Below the pieces are notes generated by a model. The model made no database searches. It was not told where the DNA came from and was given only the letters and a program-made list of their open reading frames with translations. From Candidatus Fermentibacter sp. (GTDB lineage: Bacteria > Fermentibacterota > Fermentibacteria > Fermentibacterales > Fermentibacteraceae), in contig JAUCPW010000027.1 in assembly GCA_030373045.1 (NCBI GenBank), forward strand, positions 1 through 64,000: a stretch of DNA of 64,000 nucleotides, read 5' to 3'. The position numbers and the translations under genes were made by a program. This document shows positions 1-7,882 of this stretch, one piece after another; position 1 is the first letter of the stretch; each line of letters opens with the position of its first letter.

Positions 1-135
1 TCCTTCGCCTCCGGCAGCCATCAGGTCACCTGGAACGGCACCGCTTCCGGCGCACCCGTCCCGGGCGGCGTCTACATCTGCCGCATGACCTCCCAGGGCT
101 CGACCCAGAGCGCAAGGATGGTCCTCGCCAGATAG
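1..135 (+). CDS. C-terminal end of a secreted protein with FlgD-like/type IX sorting domain (5' truncated)
   Basis: Frame 1 is open from the window edge to a TAG at 133-135 and encodes 44 residues. The peptide shows the typical end of a FlgD-like, T9SS type A sorting domain: a VTWNG strand, then a PGGVYICRM strand (PxGxY), and a final short strand ending in ARMVLAR. The same layout closes the C25 protease, the M1 aminopeptidase and the ferredoxin-like protein further along. Domains of this type direct export across the outer membrane and are usually cleaved or anchored there. The catalytic part lies outside the window, so the enzyme activity is unknown. Confidence 0.8.
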   Translation, partial: SFASGSHQVTWNGTASGAPVPGGVYICRMTSQGSTQSARMVLAR

Positions 136-179
136 CTTCGGTTTCCGATATCCGGCATCCACCGGGCGGTGCCGGAGGG

Positions 180-214
180 GCGCCCCTCCGCGAAAGCGGG
201 GGGGCGCTTCTTCC
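180..214 (+). terminator. Rho-independent terminator
   Basis: A 12-bp stem (GCGCCCCTCCGC, loop GAAA, GCGGGGGGGCGC, with one G-T wobble) is closed by a GNRA tetraloop and followed by TTCTTCC. It starts 45 bases after the stop codon of the upstream sorting-domain gene and is well placed to end that transcript. Confidence 0.8.
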
Positions 215-293
215 AGAACACTTTTACTCCTTTAACTCACTTCCTGACAGAGTACCTGAGTTTGAGCAAGTTAAAGGAGTTAAAAGCGTTCTG
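214..293. repeat. Long imperfect inverted repeat, AT-rich
   Basis: Left arm 214-238 (starting CAGAACACTTTTACTCC) and right arm 267-293 (ending GGAGTTAAAAGCGTTCTG) are reverse complements apart from one mismatch and one or two single-base gaps, around a loop of about 28 bases. The segment is visibly more AT-rich than the surrounding DNA and begins where the terminator ends. It contains no convincing gene. It could be a second bidirectional terminator, a small palindromic element or a relic of insertion. Confidence 0.65.
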
Positions 294-372
294 GAGGGGG
301 TAGAGGGTGTGATGTGATATCGGCATCTCGCCGGGCCGGATCGATACTTTACATAATATCTCTTATCGGACA

Positions 373-741
373 CTTCACTTCCGCGTCTGCGGAAGTGAAG
401 GCGTCGCCAGCTTTCTGCCGAAGGCAGACAGCGGGAGACAATTACTGCCGCCATGGCGTACGTTAATCTGCCGGTCCCCCGCCGGAGCCGGCAGTGATAT
501 ACGATCCAGGCTTTCTAGCTGCCCGCCGTAAGGGATGTCATTCGAAGTACGCCGAGATCCTCTCGCGGCTTGCCACGCCTGTTGATCGTCGGGTGGCAAG
601 CCACTGTCGGACCTGCTGATCCCTGCATAAGCAGGAATCAGCCCTTCGATTCCGCGCAGCGGAATCGATGCGCAGTCAGCAGCATGGTTCCCGAAGGGAA
701 CCTGCGAGAGGACGTGCCCGGATTCGCAGACGCGAATCCGG
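373..741. repeat. Array of eight different short hairpins in a gene-less stretch
   Basis: The interval 215-757 carries no supported gene. From 373 on it is a string of stem-loops with different stems: 373-400 (12-bp stem, loop GTCT), 414-428 (6 bp, GAA), 468-494 (7 bp), 568-601 (9 bp), 615-642 (12 bp with one mismatch, ATAA), 647-667 (9 bp, GCA), 686-702 (7 bp, GAA) and 718-741 (10 bp, AGAC). A 10-bp palindrome lies at 449-458. Most have loops of 3-4 bases, and several stems share a TTCCGC/GCGGAA-like core. No terminator T-run follows them. A structured RNA or a cluster of palindromic elements is possible; the role is unknown. Confidence 0.7.
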
Positions 742-757
742 ACCCGCGCCCTGCGCT

Positions 758-1486
758 CTAGTTCCCCTGATCTATGAGAGCCAGCTGGTACAGGTCGAAA
801 TCCGTGGTGTCGCCGCGCACTTCCATGGATTCCTGCAGGAACAGCCTGGCAGACTCGTTGTCGCCATCGAGGAGAGAAAGCCTCGACAATCCGGCCAGCG
901 CATCCCCGGCCATCACCGGGAATTCGGCGGAATCCGCAGCAACTTCGGCGTAGCTGGCCCTCGCGTTCGCCAGATCCTCGACGCCGCCCCGGTTCTCGAG
1001 AGCGATGCCCATGTGGAGCCTCGCGCTCTGGGCGATCATTCCATCGGGTCTGGATGCGAGGAGGGTCTGGAGAGTCTCGATCACCTCGGTTTCGCGGCCC
1101 AGAAGGATGCCCGCCTTCGCGGCGAGGATGGCGGCCCTGCGGCCCCATTCCCTGTTCTGGTTCCTGCTGAAGACCTCGCCTGCCATCGTGTAGGCCTGGT
1201 TGAGAGCCGCGGCGGCTTCCTCGGGCCTGCCTGCCGCAACGAGCTGTTCGGCCTGCTCGAAGATCGTCTCCGCCAGTATGTAGCGGGCCATGCTGTCGGC
1301 GTTCTGCTTCCTGCCCGAAGAGATGACGCTCTGCACTATGAGGATCACCGCGAGCAGCGCGGCGCATGCGATGGCGGTCTCCTTGACGTGCGTGCGGAGG
1401 AACTCCCATGCCCTGCCGAGATTCTCGGCGACGGGGTCCCTCTTGAGTTCTGTCTTGGTCAGGCGCCGCCTGGTTCTGTGAGCCAT
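758..1486 (-). CDS. Membrane-anchored tetratricopeptide-type protein
   Basis: This 242-residue protein has a basic N-terminus (MAHRTRRRLTK), one hydrophobic segment at about residues 37-57, and then helical-repeat sequence rich in paired Ala/Leu helices (for example EEAAAALNQAYTMAGEVF and ESARLFLQ near the end). The layout, one TM anchor followed by an extracytoplasmic TPR domain, recalls YfgM-like proteins that work near the Sec translocon, but no signature proves that assignment. It is the last gene of the minus-strand block, 13 bases beyond the coaE stop, and the hairpin-rich region lies just downstream of it. Confidence 0.7.
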   Translation of the reverse strand: MAHRTRRRLTKTELKRDPVAENLGRAWEFLRTHVKETAIACAALLAVILIVQSVISSGRKQNADSMARYILAETIFEQAEQLVAAGRPEEAAAALNQAYTMAGEVFSRNQNREWGRRAAILAAKAGILLGRETEVIETLQTLLASRPDGMIAQSARLHMGIALENRGGVEDLANARASYAEVAADSAEFPVMAGDALAGLSRLSLLDGDNESARLFLQESMEVRGDTTDFDLYQLALIDQGN

Positions 1487-1499
1487 GTCTCCTCCGATG

Positions 1500-2120
1500 T
1501 CATCCCGTGTGGTAAGACCCGGTGATCTGACCCAGGATGACGCTTATCTGCCCCGGGAGCGAATCCGGCGGGGAACCGGAACCGTTGTTGATCACCCAAT
1601 CTGCTTTCCTGATCTTCTCCGTCAAGGGCATCTGACTGTCCAGGCGCCTCCCGGCCGATGCCGTGTCGAGCCCGTCGCGAGCGGCGGCCCGCGCCAGGCA
1701 TTCCTCACGTTCGCATGCCACGACGACGACAGCGTCGGCCATGCGGTCGATCCCCATCTCGACCAGGAGCGCCCCCTCTAGGACATACACTCCCTCCTCC
1801 TGCGAGAGGACGCCCGCGGCAAGCGCGGCCCATCCCTTCATCAGGGGGTGCAGCACCGCCTCGAGTCCCCCCCTGGCGTCGTCGTCGACGAACACCATGG
1901 AGCCGAGGAGCTTCCTGGCCTCCCTGGCGGACATGGAGGACAGACCGTCTATGCCCAGCCTCTCCCCTACCTTGGCGCGTATCCTTCTCTTCTCCATCAG
2001 CCTGTGCCCGACGGCGTCCAGGCTGCAGACCCCCCTCACCCGGGGATCCCGGGCAAGGATCCGGGCGACGGAGGTCTGCCCCGACCCGCAGGGTCCGGTC
2101 AGCCCGATCAGGAAGGCCAT
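1500..2120 (-). CDS. coaE: Dephospho-CoA kinase, with altered Walker A lysine
   Basis: CoaE makes CoA from dephospho-CoA and ATP. This 206-residue protein follows the family along its length: GLTG start, LDAVGH with the likely catalytic Asp at residue 35, VLHPLM, VYVLEGALLVE, and a C-terminal DWVINNG. The P-loop is abnormal. Residues 9-17 read GPCGSGQTS, so the lysine expected before the Thr is Gln (codon CAG, one base from AAG). Either activity is changed or this is a sequence error. The ATG is one base after the mtaB stop, so the two are probably co-translated. Family assignment is secure; activity is less so. Confidence 0.85.
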   Translation of the reverse strand: MAFLIGLTGPCGSGQTSVARILARDPRVRGVCSLDAVGHRLMEKRRIRAKVGERLGIDGLSSMSAREARKLLGSMVFVDDDARGGLEAVLHPLMKGWAALAAGVLSQEEGVYVLEGALLVEMGIDRMADAVVVVACEREECLARAAARDGLDTASAGRRLDSQMPLTEKIRKADWVINNGSGSPPDSLPGQISVILGQITGSYHTG

Positions 2121-2121
2121 C

Positions 2122-3330
2122 TCAGGCTTCCTCCCCCGCCTGCGCGAAGGGGATTATCTCTCCATGCGACGGCACGATGTCCATCAGTGACCCCGGCACG
2201 GCCCCGTCGGGCACCGCCACGGCAACGTAGTTGTCCGAGATCCCCGTGAGCATGCCCTGCCTGCACCTGTTCTCGACCAGCACGGACATCCGCCGCCCCT
2301 CCTGGGCTCTCTCGAACCTCCGCCTGCCGGCCGTGGAGGCCCTTCGGAGAACGGCCGCCCTGCGCGATACCTCGTGGGCGGGCACCCGGTCGGGAAGACC
2401 GGATGCCGGCGTACCCGGCCTGGGCGAGAACGGGAAGACATGGGCGTAGTCCACGAGCCCGCCGGTCAGGAGAGCGAGGCTCTGCTCGAAATCCTCCGCG
2501 GTCTCCCCCGGGAACCCGGCTATCAGGTCGCATCCCACTATCCCGCCTGGAAATGCGTTCCTCGCCTCACGCGCCATGTCGGCGACATCGGCGCCGCTGC
2601 AGGCCCTTCCCATCCTGCGGAGGATCTGCGTGCTGCCGCTCTGGATGGACAGATGCACATGCCTGCACACCCCGGGGAGCGCCAGCGCACGAAGCCCGGT
2701 ACCGGCGAGACCCATGGGTTCGAGAGAACCGAGACGAACGCGGAACCGGCCGCACTCGACGAGATCGCCCACCAGCCCCGGCAGGCCGCGCGAATCTCCG
2801 AGATCCCTCCCGTACGAGACGATGTCGGCCCCCGTCAGGACTATCTCCCTGAACCCCGCATCGGCCATCGAGCCTGCGGCATCGAGGATCGACGACCTTC
2901 CGTAGCTCCTCGAAGGCCCCCTGGCATCCGGTACGACGCAGTATGTGCATCGGTTGGAGCATCCGTCCTGGATCCTCAGCAGGCCGCGATTCCTCGCGCC
3001 CCGGCATGTCCGGCACGAGTGGACCGGACCTTCAGGGCAGTCCTCGCGGGTGATCCTGCGGTCCTTCGGGAAGTCTCCGGGGAAGAGCCTTGCAGAACAC
3101 CCCGCCAGCACTATGCCGGCGGATGTCTCCGCAAGGAGCCTCCTGGCGGCCTTGCGTGACTTGGACTGGCTCCTGGAGGTCACGCAGCAGGTTCCGAGCA
3201 CTATCAGATCGGCATCCAGGGGCGAGGCCGCAACCTCGCCCCCGGAATCCTCCGCCTTCCGGGCCGCCAGCCACTCGGTCTCGCAGGCGTTGAGCCTGCA
3301 CCCGAGGTTCAGGAAGCCGACCCGGACCAT
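2122..3330 (-). CDS. mtaB: tRNA t6A37 methylthiotransferase MtaB (radical SAM)
   Basis: This 402-residue protein is an MiaB/MtaB-family radical-SAM methylthiotransferase, which adds a methylthio group to tRNA t6A37. The N-terminal UPF0004 domain has its three cluster cysteines (LGCRLN, TCCVT, AGCSA). The radical-SAM motif is CSNRCTYC, followed by IQSGS and the GCDLIAGFPGET segment that places it nearer MtaB than MiaB; a separate true MiaB lies at 62239-63594. A TRAM-like tail follows (RRMSVLVENR). I chose the ATG at 3330; a TTG two codons upstream is equally open, and neither has a strong ribosome site. Confidence 0.9.
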   Translation of the reverse strand: MVRVGFLNLGCRLNACETEWLAARKAEDSGGEVAASPLDADLIVLGTCCVTSRSQSKSRKAARRLLAETSAGIVLAGCSARLFPGDFPKDRRITREDCPEGPVHSCRTCRGARNRGLLRIQDGCSNRCTYCVVPDARGPSRSYGRSSILDAAGSMADAGFREIVLTGADIVSYGRDLGDSRGLPGLVGDLVECGRFRVRLGSLEPMGLAGTGLRALALPGVCRHVHLSIQSGSTQILRRMGRACSGADVADMAREARNAFPGGIVGCDLIAGFPGETAEDFEQSLALLTGGLVDYAHVFPFSPRPGTPASGLPDRVPAHEVSRRAAVLRRASTAGRRRFERAQEGRRMSVLVENRCRQGMLTGISDNYVAVAVPDGAVPGSLMDIVPSHGEIIPFAQAGEEA

Positions 3331-3370
3331 ATGCAACCGGTTCCGGCGCCGTGGAGCGCCATCAGAACCC

Positions 3371-5194
3371 TCAGGCCTCCCCGCCTTCCGGCGCGGCCTC
3401 AGGCTGTGCCTCCGAGGCGGGTTCGGGCTCGATCAGGGAACGGCCGCCCTCCTCGTCGTATATCGTAGCCCGCGGAGGAAGCTGTACGGGCTCGGCCGGA
3501 GGCCTGCCCTCGAGCTTCGCACGGAACTCGCTGAGCTCCTCCATCGGCCTGCCGTTGAAGTAGCTGCGCACGCTGAGGACTATCCTCCTGCTGCTGGGCA
3601 CGACCTCTATCACCCTGAGGGGCAGGTCGTCGCCTATCCGGAGGACCTTCTCGGGATGCTCCAGGGTCTCCCAGCCCAGCTGGCTCAGGGGGACGAATCC
3701 CTCTATGGAGTCCCCGAGATCCACCACGACTCCGCGCTCGAGGAGCTGGACCACCGAACCGTGGATCTCCGTGCCCTCGGGCAGCTTCTGATCCATGGTC
3801 TCCCAGGGGTTGTCGGTCGTCTGCTTGAGACCCAGGGAGATCCTGTGGTTCTCGCGGTCGATGCTCAGCACCACGACCTTCAGGGCGTCGTTCTTGGCCA
3901 GCACCTCCGAGGGATGGGTCACCCGCCTGGTCCAGCTCATGTCGCTGATGTGCACCAGGCCGTCGATCCCGTCCTCGATCTGCACGAAGGCGCCGAAGTT
4001 GGTCAGGTTCCTCACGGTTCCCTCGACCACGGAGCCCACGGGGTAGCGCTCCTCTATAGTATCCCACGGGTTCTCCTGGGTCTGGCGCAGCCCGAGGGAT
4101 ATCTTGCGCTCCTCCTCGTTCACGTTGAGCACTACGGCCTCGAGATCGTCCCCCACGCTGAGGATCTTCGACGGATGCCTGACGTGCTTGGTCCAGGACA
4201 TCTCCGAGACGTGGATGAGACCCTCCACGCCTGGCTCGAGCTCGATGAAGGCGCCGTAGTCGGTTATGCTCGCGACCTTGCCGCTGACGATGGCGCCCTT
4301 CGGATACCTCTCGGCGACACCCTCCCACGGGAAGGGCTGCAGCTGCTTGAGGCCCAGGGAGATGCGCTCGCGCTCGCGGTCGAACTTGAGGACCTTCACC
4401 TCTATCTCGTCGCCGATGTTCACGAGCTGGCTGGGATGGCGCACCCTGCCCCAGCTCATGTCCGTGATGTGGAGGAGGCCGTCGATGCCGCCTAGGTCCA
4501 CGAACGCGCCGAAGTCCGTGATGTTCTTCACGACGCCGGTGCGGACCTGGTCCTCCTCGAGCTCACGGATCAGCTTCTCCTTCAGCTCGGAGCGCGCCTC
4601 CTCGAGAACCTGCCTGCGGCTCACCACGATGTTCCTGCGCCTCTTGTTCAGCTTGATGACGCGGAACTCGAGCTTCTGGTTGAGGAACTTCTCGAGGTTG
4701 GGCACCTGCCTGAGCGCCACCTGGGAGCCGGGCAGGAACGCGTCGACACCCATGATGCGCACAACCAGACCGCCCTTGATCCTCTTGAGGACGGTGCCCT
4801 CGAGGATCGTGCCGTTGTCGTAGGCGGCCTTGATGTCGGACCAGACCCTGTGGAAGTGGGCCTTCTCCTTGGAGACGCTCACCCTCCCGTCCTGGTCCTC
4901 GAGGGTCTCGATGTAGACGTCGACCTGCTGGCCGGGGACGATCTCCTCGTCCTCGCGGAACTCGGACAGGGGGATGACGCCCTCGCTCTTGTACCCGATG
5001 TCGACGACCACCTCGTTGCCGACTCTCTGCAGGATGGTCCCGGAGAGTATCGTTCCGACCTTCACCTCGGTCGTCGTGATCGTCCCGTCATAGGTCTCCT
5101 CGAGCCTCCGCCTCTCGTCGGGAGAGTACTCGAAGCCCTCGATCCTCTCGACCTCCTCCGGCGTCAGTCCGACGCAGAACTCCTTCTCGCTCAA
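3371..5194 (-). CDS. rpsA: 30S ribosomal protein S1
   Basis: The 607-residue product carries six S1 RNA-binding repeats in succession, the usual number for Gram-negative S1. The later repeats contain the classic FGAFVDL, YGAFIEL and FGAFVQI strands followed by DGLLHITDMSW-type segments. S1 binds mRNA on the small subunit and helps initiation. The start is TTG at 5192-5194, overlapping the plsC stop (TTGA) with GAGGAG a few bases upstream; an open extension beyond it belongs to plsC in another frame. The cmk-plsC-rpsA order links lipid, nucleotide and translation genes under one promoter. A very acidic, Glu/Pro/Ala-rich tail ends the protein. Confidence 0.96.
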   Translation of the reverse strand: MSEKEFCVGLTPEEVERIEGFEYSPDERRRLEETYDGTITTTEVKVGTILSGTILQRVGNEVVVDIGYKSEGVIPLSEFREDEEIVPGQQVDVYIETLEDQDGRVSVSKEKAHFHRVWSDIKAAYDNGTILEGTVLKRIKGGLVVRIMGVDAFLPGSQVALRQVPNLEKFLNQKLEFRVIKLNKRRRNIVVSRRQVLEEARSELKEKLIRELEEDQVRTGVVKNITDFGAFVDLGGIDGLLHITDMSWGRVRHPSQLVNIGDEIEVKVLKFDRERERISLGLKQLQPFPWEGVAERYPKGAIVSGKVASITDYGAFIELEPGVEGLIHVSEMSWTKHVRHPSKILSVGDDLEAVVLNVNEEERKISLGLRQTQENPWDTIEERYPVGSVVEGTVRNLTNFGAFVQIEDGIDGLVHISDMSWTRRVTHPSEVLAKNDALKVVVLSIDRENHRISLGLKQTTDNPWETMDQKLPEGTEIHGSVVQLLERGVVVDLGDSIEGFVPLSQLGWETLEHPEKVLRIGDDLPLRVIEVVPSSRRIVLSVRSYFNGRPMEELSEFRAKLEGRPPAEPVQLPPRATIYDEEGGRSLIEPEPASEAQPEAAPEGGEA

Positions 5195-5832
5195 TTCGCA
5201 CTCCTCTCGGCCCGTATCAGGCCAGCTTCGGCACCTGTTTCCACTATCCTGTCCATCACCAGCCCGGCCATGGCGGAAGTACCGCCCGACCTGCCGGCCT
5301 CCTCCATCTCTGCGGGGAAGATGAGCCTGCCCAGGCACACGGAGAAGCGCGGCCTCCGCGCGAGCGCGGAGAGCGGCCTGTCGGTGCCGTGCAGGAATGC
5401 CGGCAGCACGGGGACACCCATCTTCGATGCGAGCAAGCCGACGCCCGGCTTCGGAGGAAGGGGTCTGCCGTCCATGCTCCTGGTGCCCTCGGGGAAGATG
5501 AGGAGGGCGCCGCCATCCCCGAGGATCGACTCTGCGGTCCTCAGGGCGGTGCGGTCCACTCCCCTCCTGTTCACGGGGAATGCTCCGAGCTGCGTGAACA
5601 TCCATGACAGCGCCCGGCCCCTGAACAGCTCGCTCTTCGCCATGAAGCGCACCGTCCTGGGGATGCAGCTCCCGAGAACGGGCGGATCCATGTCGGAGAT
5701 GTGGTTGCTTGCTATCAGGAGGCCGCCCGTGCGGGGAATCCTGCCGGCCACGCTGATCCTCAGACCGAAGACGATCCGGAAGACGGCCCGGCCGCATCTC
5801 TGGATGGCATGCATCGAGCGGCCGTCCATCAT
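5191..5832 (-). CDS. plsC: 1-acylglycerol-3-phosphate O-acyltransferase (PlsC-like)
   Basis: PlsC acylates lysophosphatidic acid to phosphatidic acid at the inner membrane. The 213-residue protein has the acyltransferase block I HxxxxD motif (NHISDMD, near residues 43-49) and block III FPEGTRS, in the usual order and spacing, with a hydrophobic stretch near RIVFGLRISVAG. It starts with two consecutive ATGs overlapping the cmk stop (ATGA), and its own stop overlaps the rpsA TTG start, so all three are probably translationally coupled. Substrate chain preference cannot be read from sequence. Confidence 0.92.
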   Translation of the reverse strand: MMDGRSMHAIQRCGRAVFRIVFGLRISVAGRIPRTGGLLIASNHISDMDPPVLGSCIPRTVRFMAKSELFRGRALSWMFTQLGAFPVNRRGVDRTALRTAESILGDGGALLIFPEGTRSMDGRPLPPKPGVGLLASKMGVPVLPAFLHGTDRPLSALARRPRFSVCLGRLIFPAEMEEAGRSGGTSAMAGLVMDRIVETGAEAGLIRAERSAN

Positions 5833-6503
5833 GCTCCGTGCCTCCCGGCCGTACGGAACAGGGACACGACCCTCTCGACCTGCTCTCCGACGGACATGGC
5901 GCTGGTGTCCAGCAGAAAGGCGTCGGAAGCGCGCCTGAGAGGGCTGTCGGGTCTCTCCCTGTCCCTGGCGTCCCTCTTCATCAGGCTTTCCACGACATCG
6001 ACGAAGACCTCGGAGGGACGGGCGCCGGAGCGGCAGGCCAGGTCCCTCGTCCTGCGGATTCCTCTCACTGCGATGTCCGCGGTGACATAGACCTTCAGGA
6101 GGGCGTCGGGGAAGACGACGGTGCCCATGTCGCGGCCCTCGGCAACGATGTCGCGGCCGGCGGAAGCCTCGCGCTGCTTAGCCACCATCGCCCGCCTGAC
6201 CGGGGGCGAGGCGGACAGGAGGCTGGCGGCCTCGCCGAGTTCGGATGTGCGGATGAGGGAGGTTACGTCCTCCCCGTCGAGGAAGGCTCCCTCGGGGCCG
6301 GCGGACATCGAGCTCGCGCCCGCGATCCGGGCGACGGCATCGGGGTCCTTGGAAGCTGCAGGGCTTCTGGAGGCGAGGAGGGCGGTCATGCGGTACATGG
6401 CACCGGTGTCCAGATAACAGAAACCGAGCACCTCCGCGACGAGGCGCGCGGTGGTGCTCTTGCCCGAACCGGCGGGTCCGTCGATGGCTATGACGTCAGC
6501 CAG
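5829..6503 (-). CDS. cmk: Cytidylate kinase, probable CTG start
   Basis: Cmk phosphorylates CMP and dCMP. The protein has the P-loop IDGPAGSGKST, then FCYLDTGAMYR (CMP-binding) and GRDMGTVVFPDA. The P-loop sits upstream of the first ATG, so the true N-terminus must be earlier. An in-frame TGA lies at 6510-6512, and between it and the P-loop there is no ATG, GTG or TTG. CTG at 6501-6503 gives a 224-residue protein of normal length, with GAGGGG about 12 bases upstream. ATA or ATC codons a little downstream are less likely alternatives. A good promoter lies directly upstream. Confidence 0.93.
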   Translation of the reverse strand: MADVIAIDGPAGSGKSTTARLVAEVLGFCYLDTGAMYRMTALLASRSPAASKDPDAVARIAGASSMSAGPEGAFLDGEDVTSLIRTSELGEAASLLSASPPVRRAMVAKQREASAGRDIVAEGRDMGTVVFPDALLKVYVTADIAVRGIRRTRDLACRSGARPSEVFVDVVESLMKRDARDRERPDSPLRRASDAFLLDTSAMSVGEQVERVVSLFRTAGRHGA

Positions 6504-6539
6504 ACAAGGTCACGTCCCCTCTTTTATACATAGGGAAGG

Positions 6540-6568
6540 ATTATCTGCCCGGCCGGTTGCGGCGTCAA
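6540..6568 (-). promoter_or_regulatory. Sigma70-type promoter for cmk-plsC-rpsA
   Basis: On the minus strand a -35 TTGACG (6568-6563) and a -10 GATAAT (6545-6540) are separated by exactly 17 bases. The -35 overlaps the stop codon of the upstream pseudouridine synthase gene. Transcription would begin near 6533, giving a leader of about 30 bases before cmk. Confidence 0.65.
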
Positions 6569-7344
6569 GAAGACGAGGGCGGTTCCATCCCGACCAGCGA
6601 GTAGAGCATCTGCATCTCCCTGCGTGACAGATTCCGGTGCTCGCCCCTGGGCAGGTCTCCGATCGAAACCGGCCCGAACCGGATGCGCTCAAGCGCCGCG
6701 AGTGCGAGCCCGGCGGCGGAAGCCATCCTCCTCACCTCGTGGTATCTACCGGTGGTGAGAACGATCGAGAGACGCCTGGCGCCGAGCGGTGTCACCGCGA
6801 CCGGCCGGCAGAGAGGGCCGGGGCCTATCGGGATTCCGCCGCGCAGCTTCTGGAGCACCCCCGAAGGCATGTCGTCGCCCAGGGTGAGGATGTACTCCCT
6901 CTCGATCCCCCATCTGGGATGGGTCAGACGGTTCGTGAGGTCTCCGTCGTTGGTGAGGATCAGCAGGCCCCCCGTGTTGATGTCGAGCCTGCCGACCGGC
7001 ACGCAGCCGGGGTTGAGCCTTGCCAGCACCGCCTTCAGCCTGCCGCTCCTGTCGGCCATGCTCGTCTCGACCCCGACCGGCTTGTTCCAGGCATATGCAG
7101 CCGGCACGGGGAGGACGATCCTCCTGCCGGAGTACTCGACCCTGTCCCCCGGCGCGACCTGCACCCCTATGGACTCCGGGCGCCTGCCGTTCACCGTCAC
7201 GAGGCCCTGCCTGATGATCTCGTCGCAGGCCCTGCGGGAACCCACTCCCGCACGCGCGAGGAAGCGGTTGAGCCGCATGCCTTCGGAGGAATCCGCGCCG
7301 CTGCCTGCCCCGGCAGCCCTAGTTCGAGAAGAGGTCGGCGCCAT
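6565..7344 (-). CDS. RsuA/RluB-family pseudouridine synthase
   Basis: This family isomerises uridine in 16S or 23S rRNA. The 259-residue protein has an N-terminal S4 RNA-binding domain (MRLNRFLARAGVGSRRACDE, then GLVTVNGR) and the catalytic motif GRLDINTGGLLILTNDGDL with the nucleophilic Asp. The ATG at 7344 has GGAAGGAG six bases upstream and is preferred over an earlier TTG. The gene overlaps the end of scpB by 26 bases. The pairing with scpA-scpB is common in bacteria, where the neighbour is usually called rluB, but the target site cannot be fixed from sequence. Confidence 0.92.
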   Translation of the reverse strand: MAPTSSRTRAAGAGSGADSSEGMRLNRFLARAGVGSRRACDEIIRQGLVTVNGRRPESIGVQVAPGDRVEYSGRRIVLPVPAAYAWNKPVGVETSMADRSGRLKAVLARLNPGCVPVGRLDINTGGLLILTNDGDLTNRLTHPRWGIEREYILTLGDDMPSGVLQKLRGGIPIGPGPLCRPVAVTPLGARRLSIVLTTGRYHEVRRMASAAGLALAALERIRFGPVSIGDLPRGEHRNLSRREMQMLYSLVGMEPPSSS

Positions 7345-7882
7345 CGGCGGCTCCTTCCGTACCAATGAGTTCCTCTATCTCCCGCCTGCGCGGGAGGTGG
7401 TCAATGTCGTCCAGGCCGAAGTAGTTGAGGAAGCCCTCTGTCGTTGAGTAGGTCAGGGGCCTGCCCGGAGTCTCCTGCCTGCCGCAGATGCGGATCAGGC
7501 TCCTCTCTAGCAGCGACTTCACAGCGCTGTCGCAGTTGACGCCGCGTATGGCCTCGATGGCGGCCCTGGTGCAGGGCTGGTTGTAGGCTATCACCGCGAG
7601 CGTCTCCACGGCGGCCCTGCTGAGCCTGCCGGGCCTCCTCTCCTCGTAGAGCTGTGCGACCGTGGCCCCGATGGCTGGATCGGACACCATCCTCCACGTA
7701 CCGGCGGCCTCCTGGAGGATCATCGCATGACCCTCGTCCTCGAGAGAGGCCCTGATCCTGCCGATTGCCTGCGTCACGGTATCGGCGCCCGATCCGGTGA
7801 GGTCGCAGATCTCCTCGATGCTCAGGGGCCTGTCGGCGGCGAAGAGCAGACCTTCGATCGCGCGAGCCGTCACGTCGAGCAT
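7319..7882 (-). CDS. scpB: Segregation and condensation protein B
   Basis: ScpB forms the condensin complex with ScpA and SMC and acts in chromosome segregation. The 187-residue product has the family's two winged-helix domains, including MLDVTARAIEGLLFAADRPL at the start and the conserved AVIAYNQPCTRAAIEAIRGVN segment (quoted in part: AYNQPCTRAAIEAIRG). The start is ATG at 7880-7882, with GGAGGG nine bases upstream. An open extension of 76 codons upstream is spurious: it reads a duplicated copy of this start region in another frame (see the direct repeat). Confidence 0.93.
   Translation of the reverse strand: MLDVTARAIEGLLFAADRPLSIEEICDLTGSGADTVTQAIGRIRASLEDEGHAMILQEAAGTWRMVSDPAIGATVAQLYEERRPGRLSRAAVETLAVIAYNQPCTRAAIEAIRGVNCDSAVKSLLERSLIRICGRQETPGRPLTYSTTEGFLNYFGLDDIDHLPRRREIEELIGTEGAADGADLFSN

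Noticed and set aside
373-741. CRISPR array or integron attC cluster
   Set aside because: No constant repeat or spacer pattern, no cas or integrase gene, and the stems differ from hairpin to hairpin.
375-1409. Long open frame (344 codons) on the minus strand through the hairpin array
   Set aside because: Runs out of frame through the TPR protein gene, is rich in Arg and Gly as GC-rich shadow frames are, and its 3' part reads through perfect hairpins.
3371-5797. S1 protein with a 200-residue N-terminal extension
   Set aside because: The extra part is plsC read in another frame; TTG 5194 has a proper ribosome site and fits family length.
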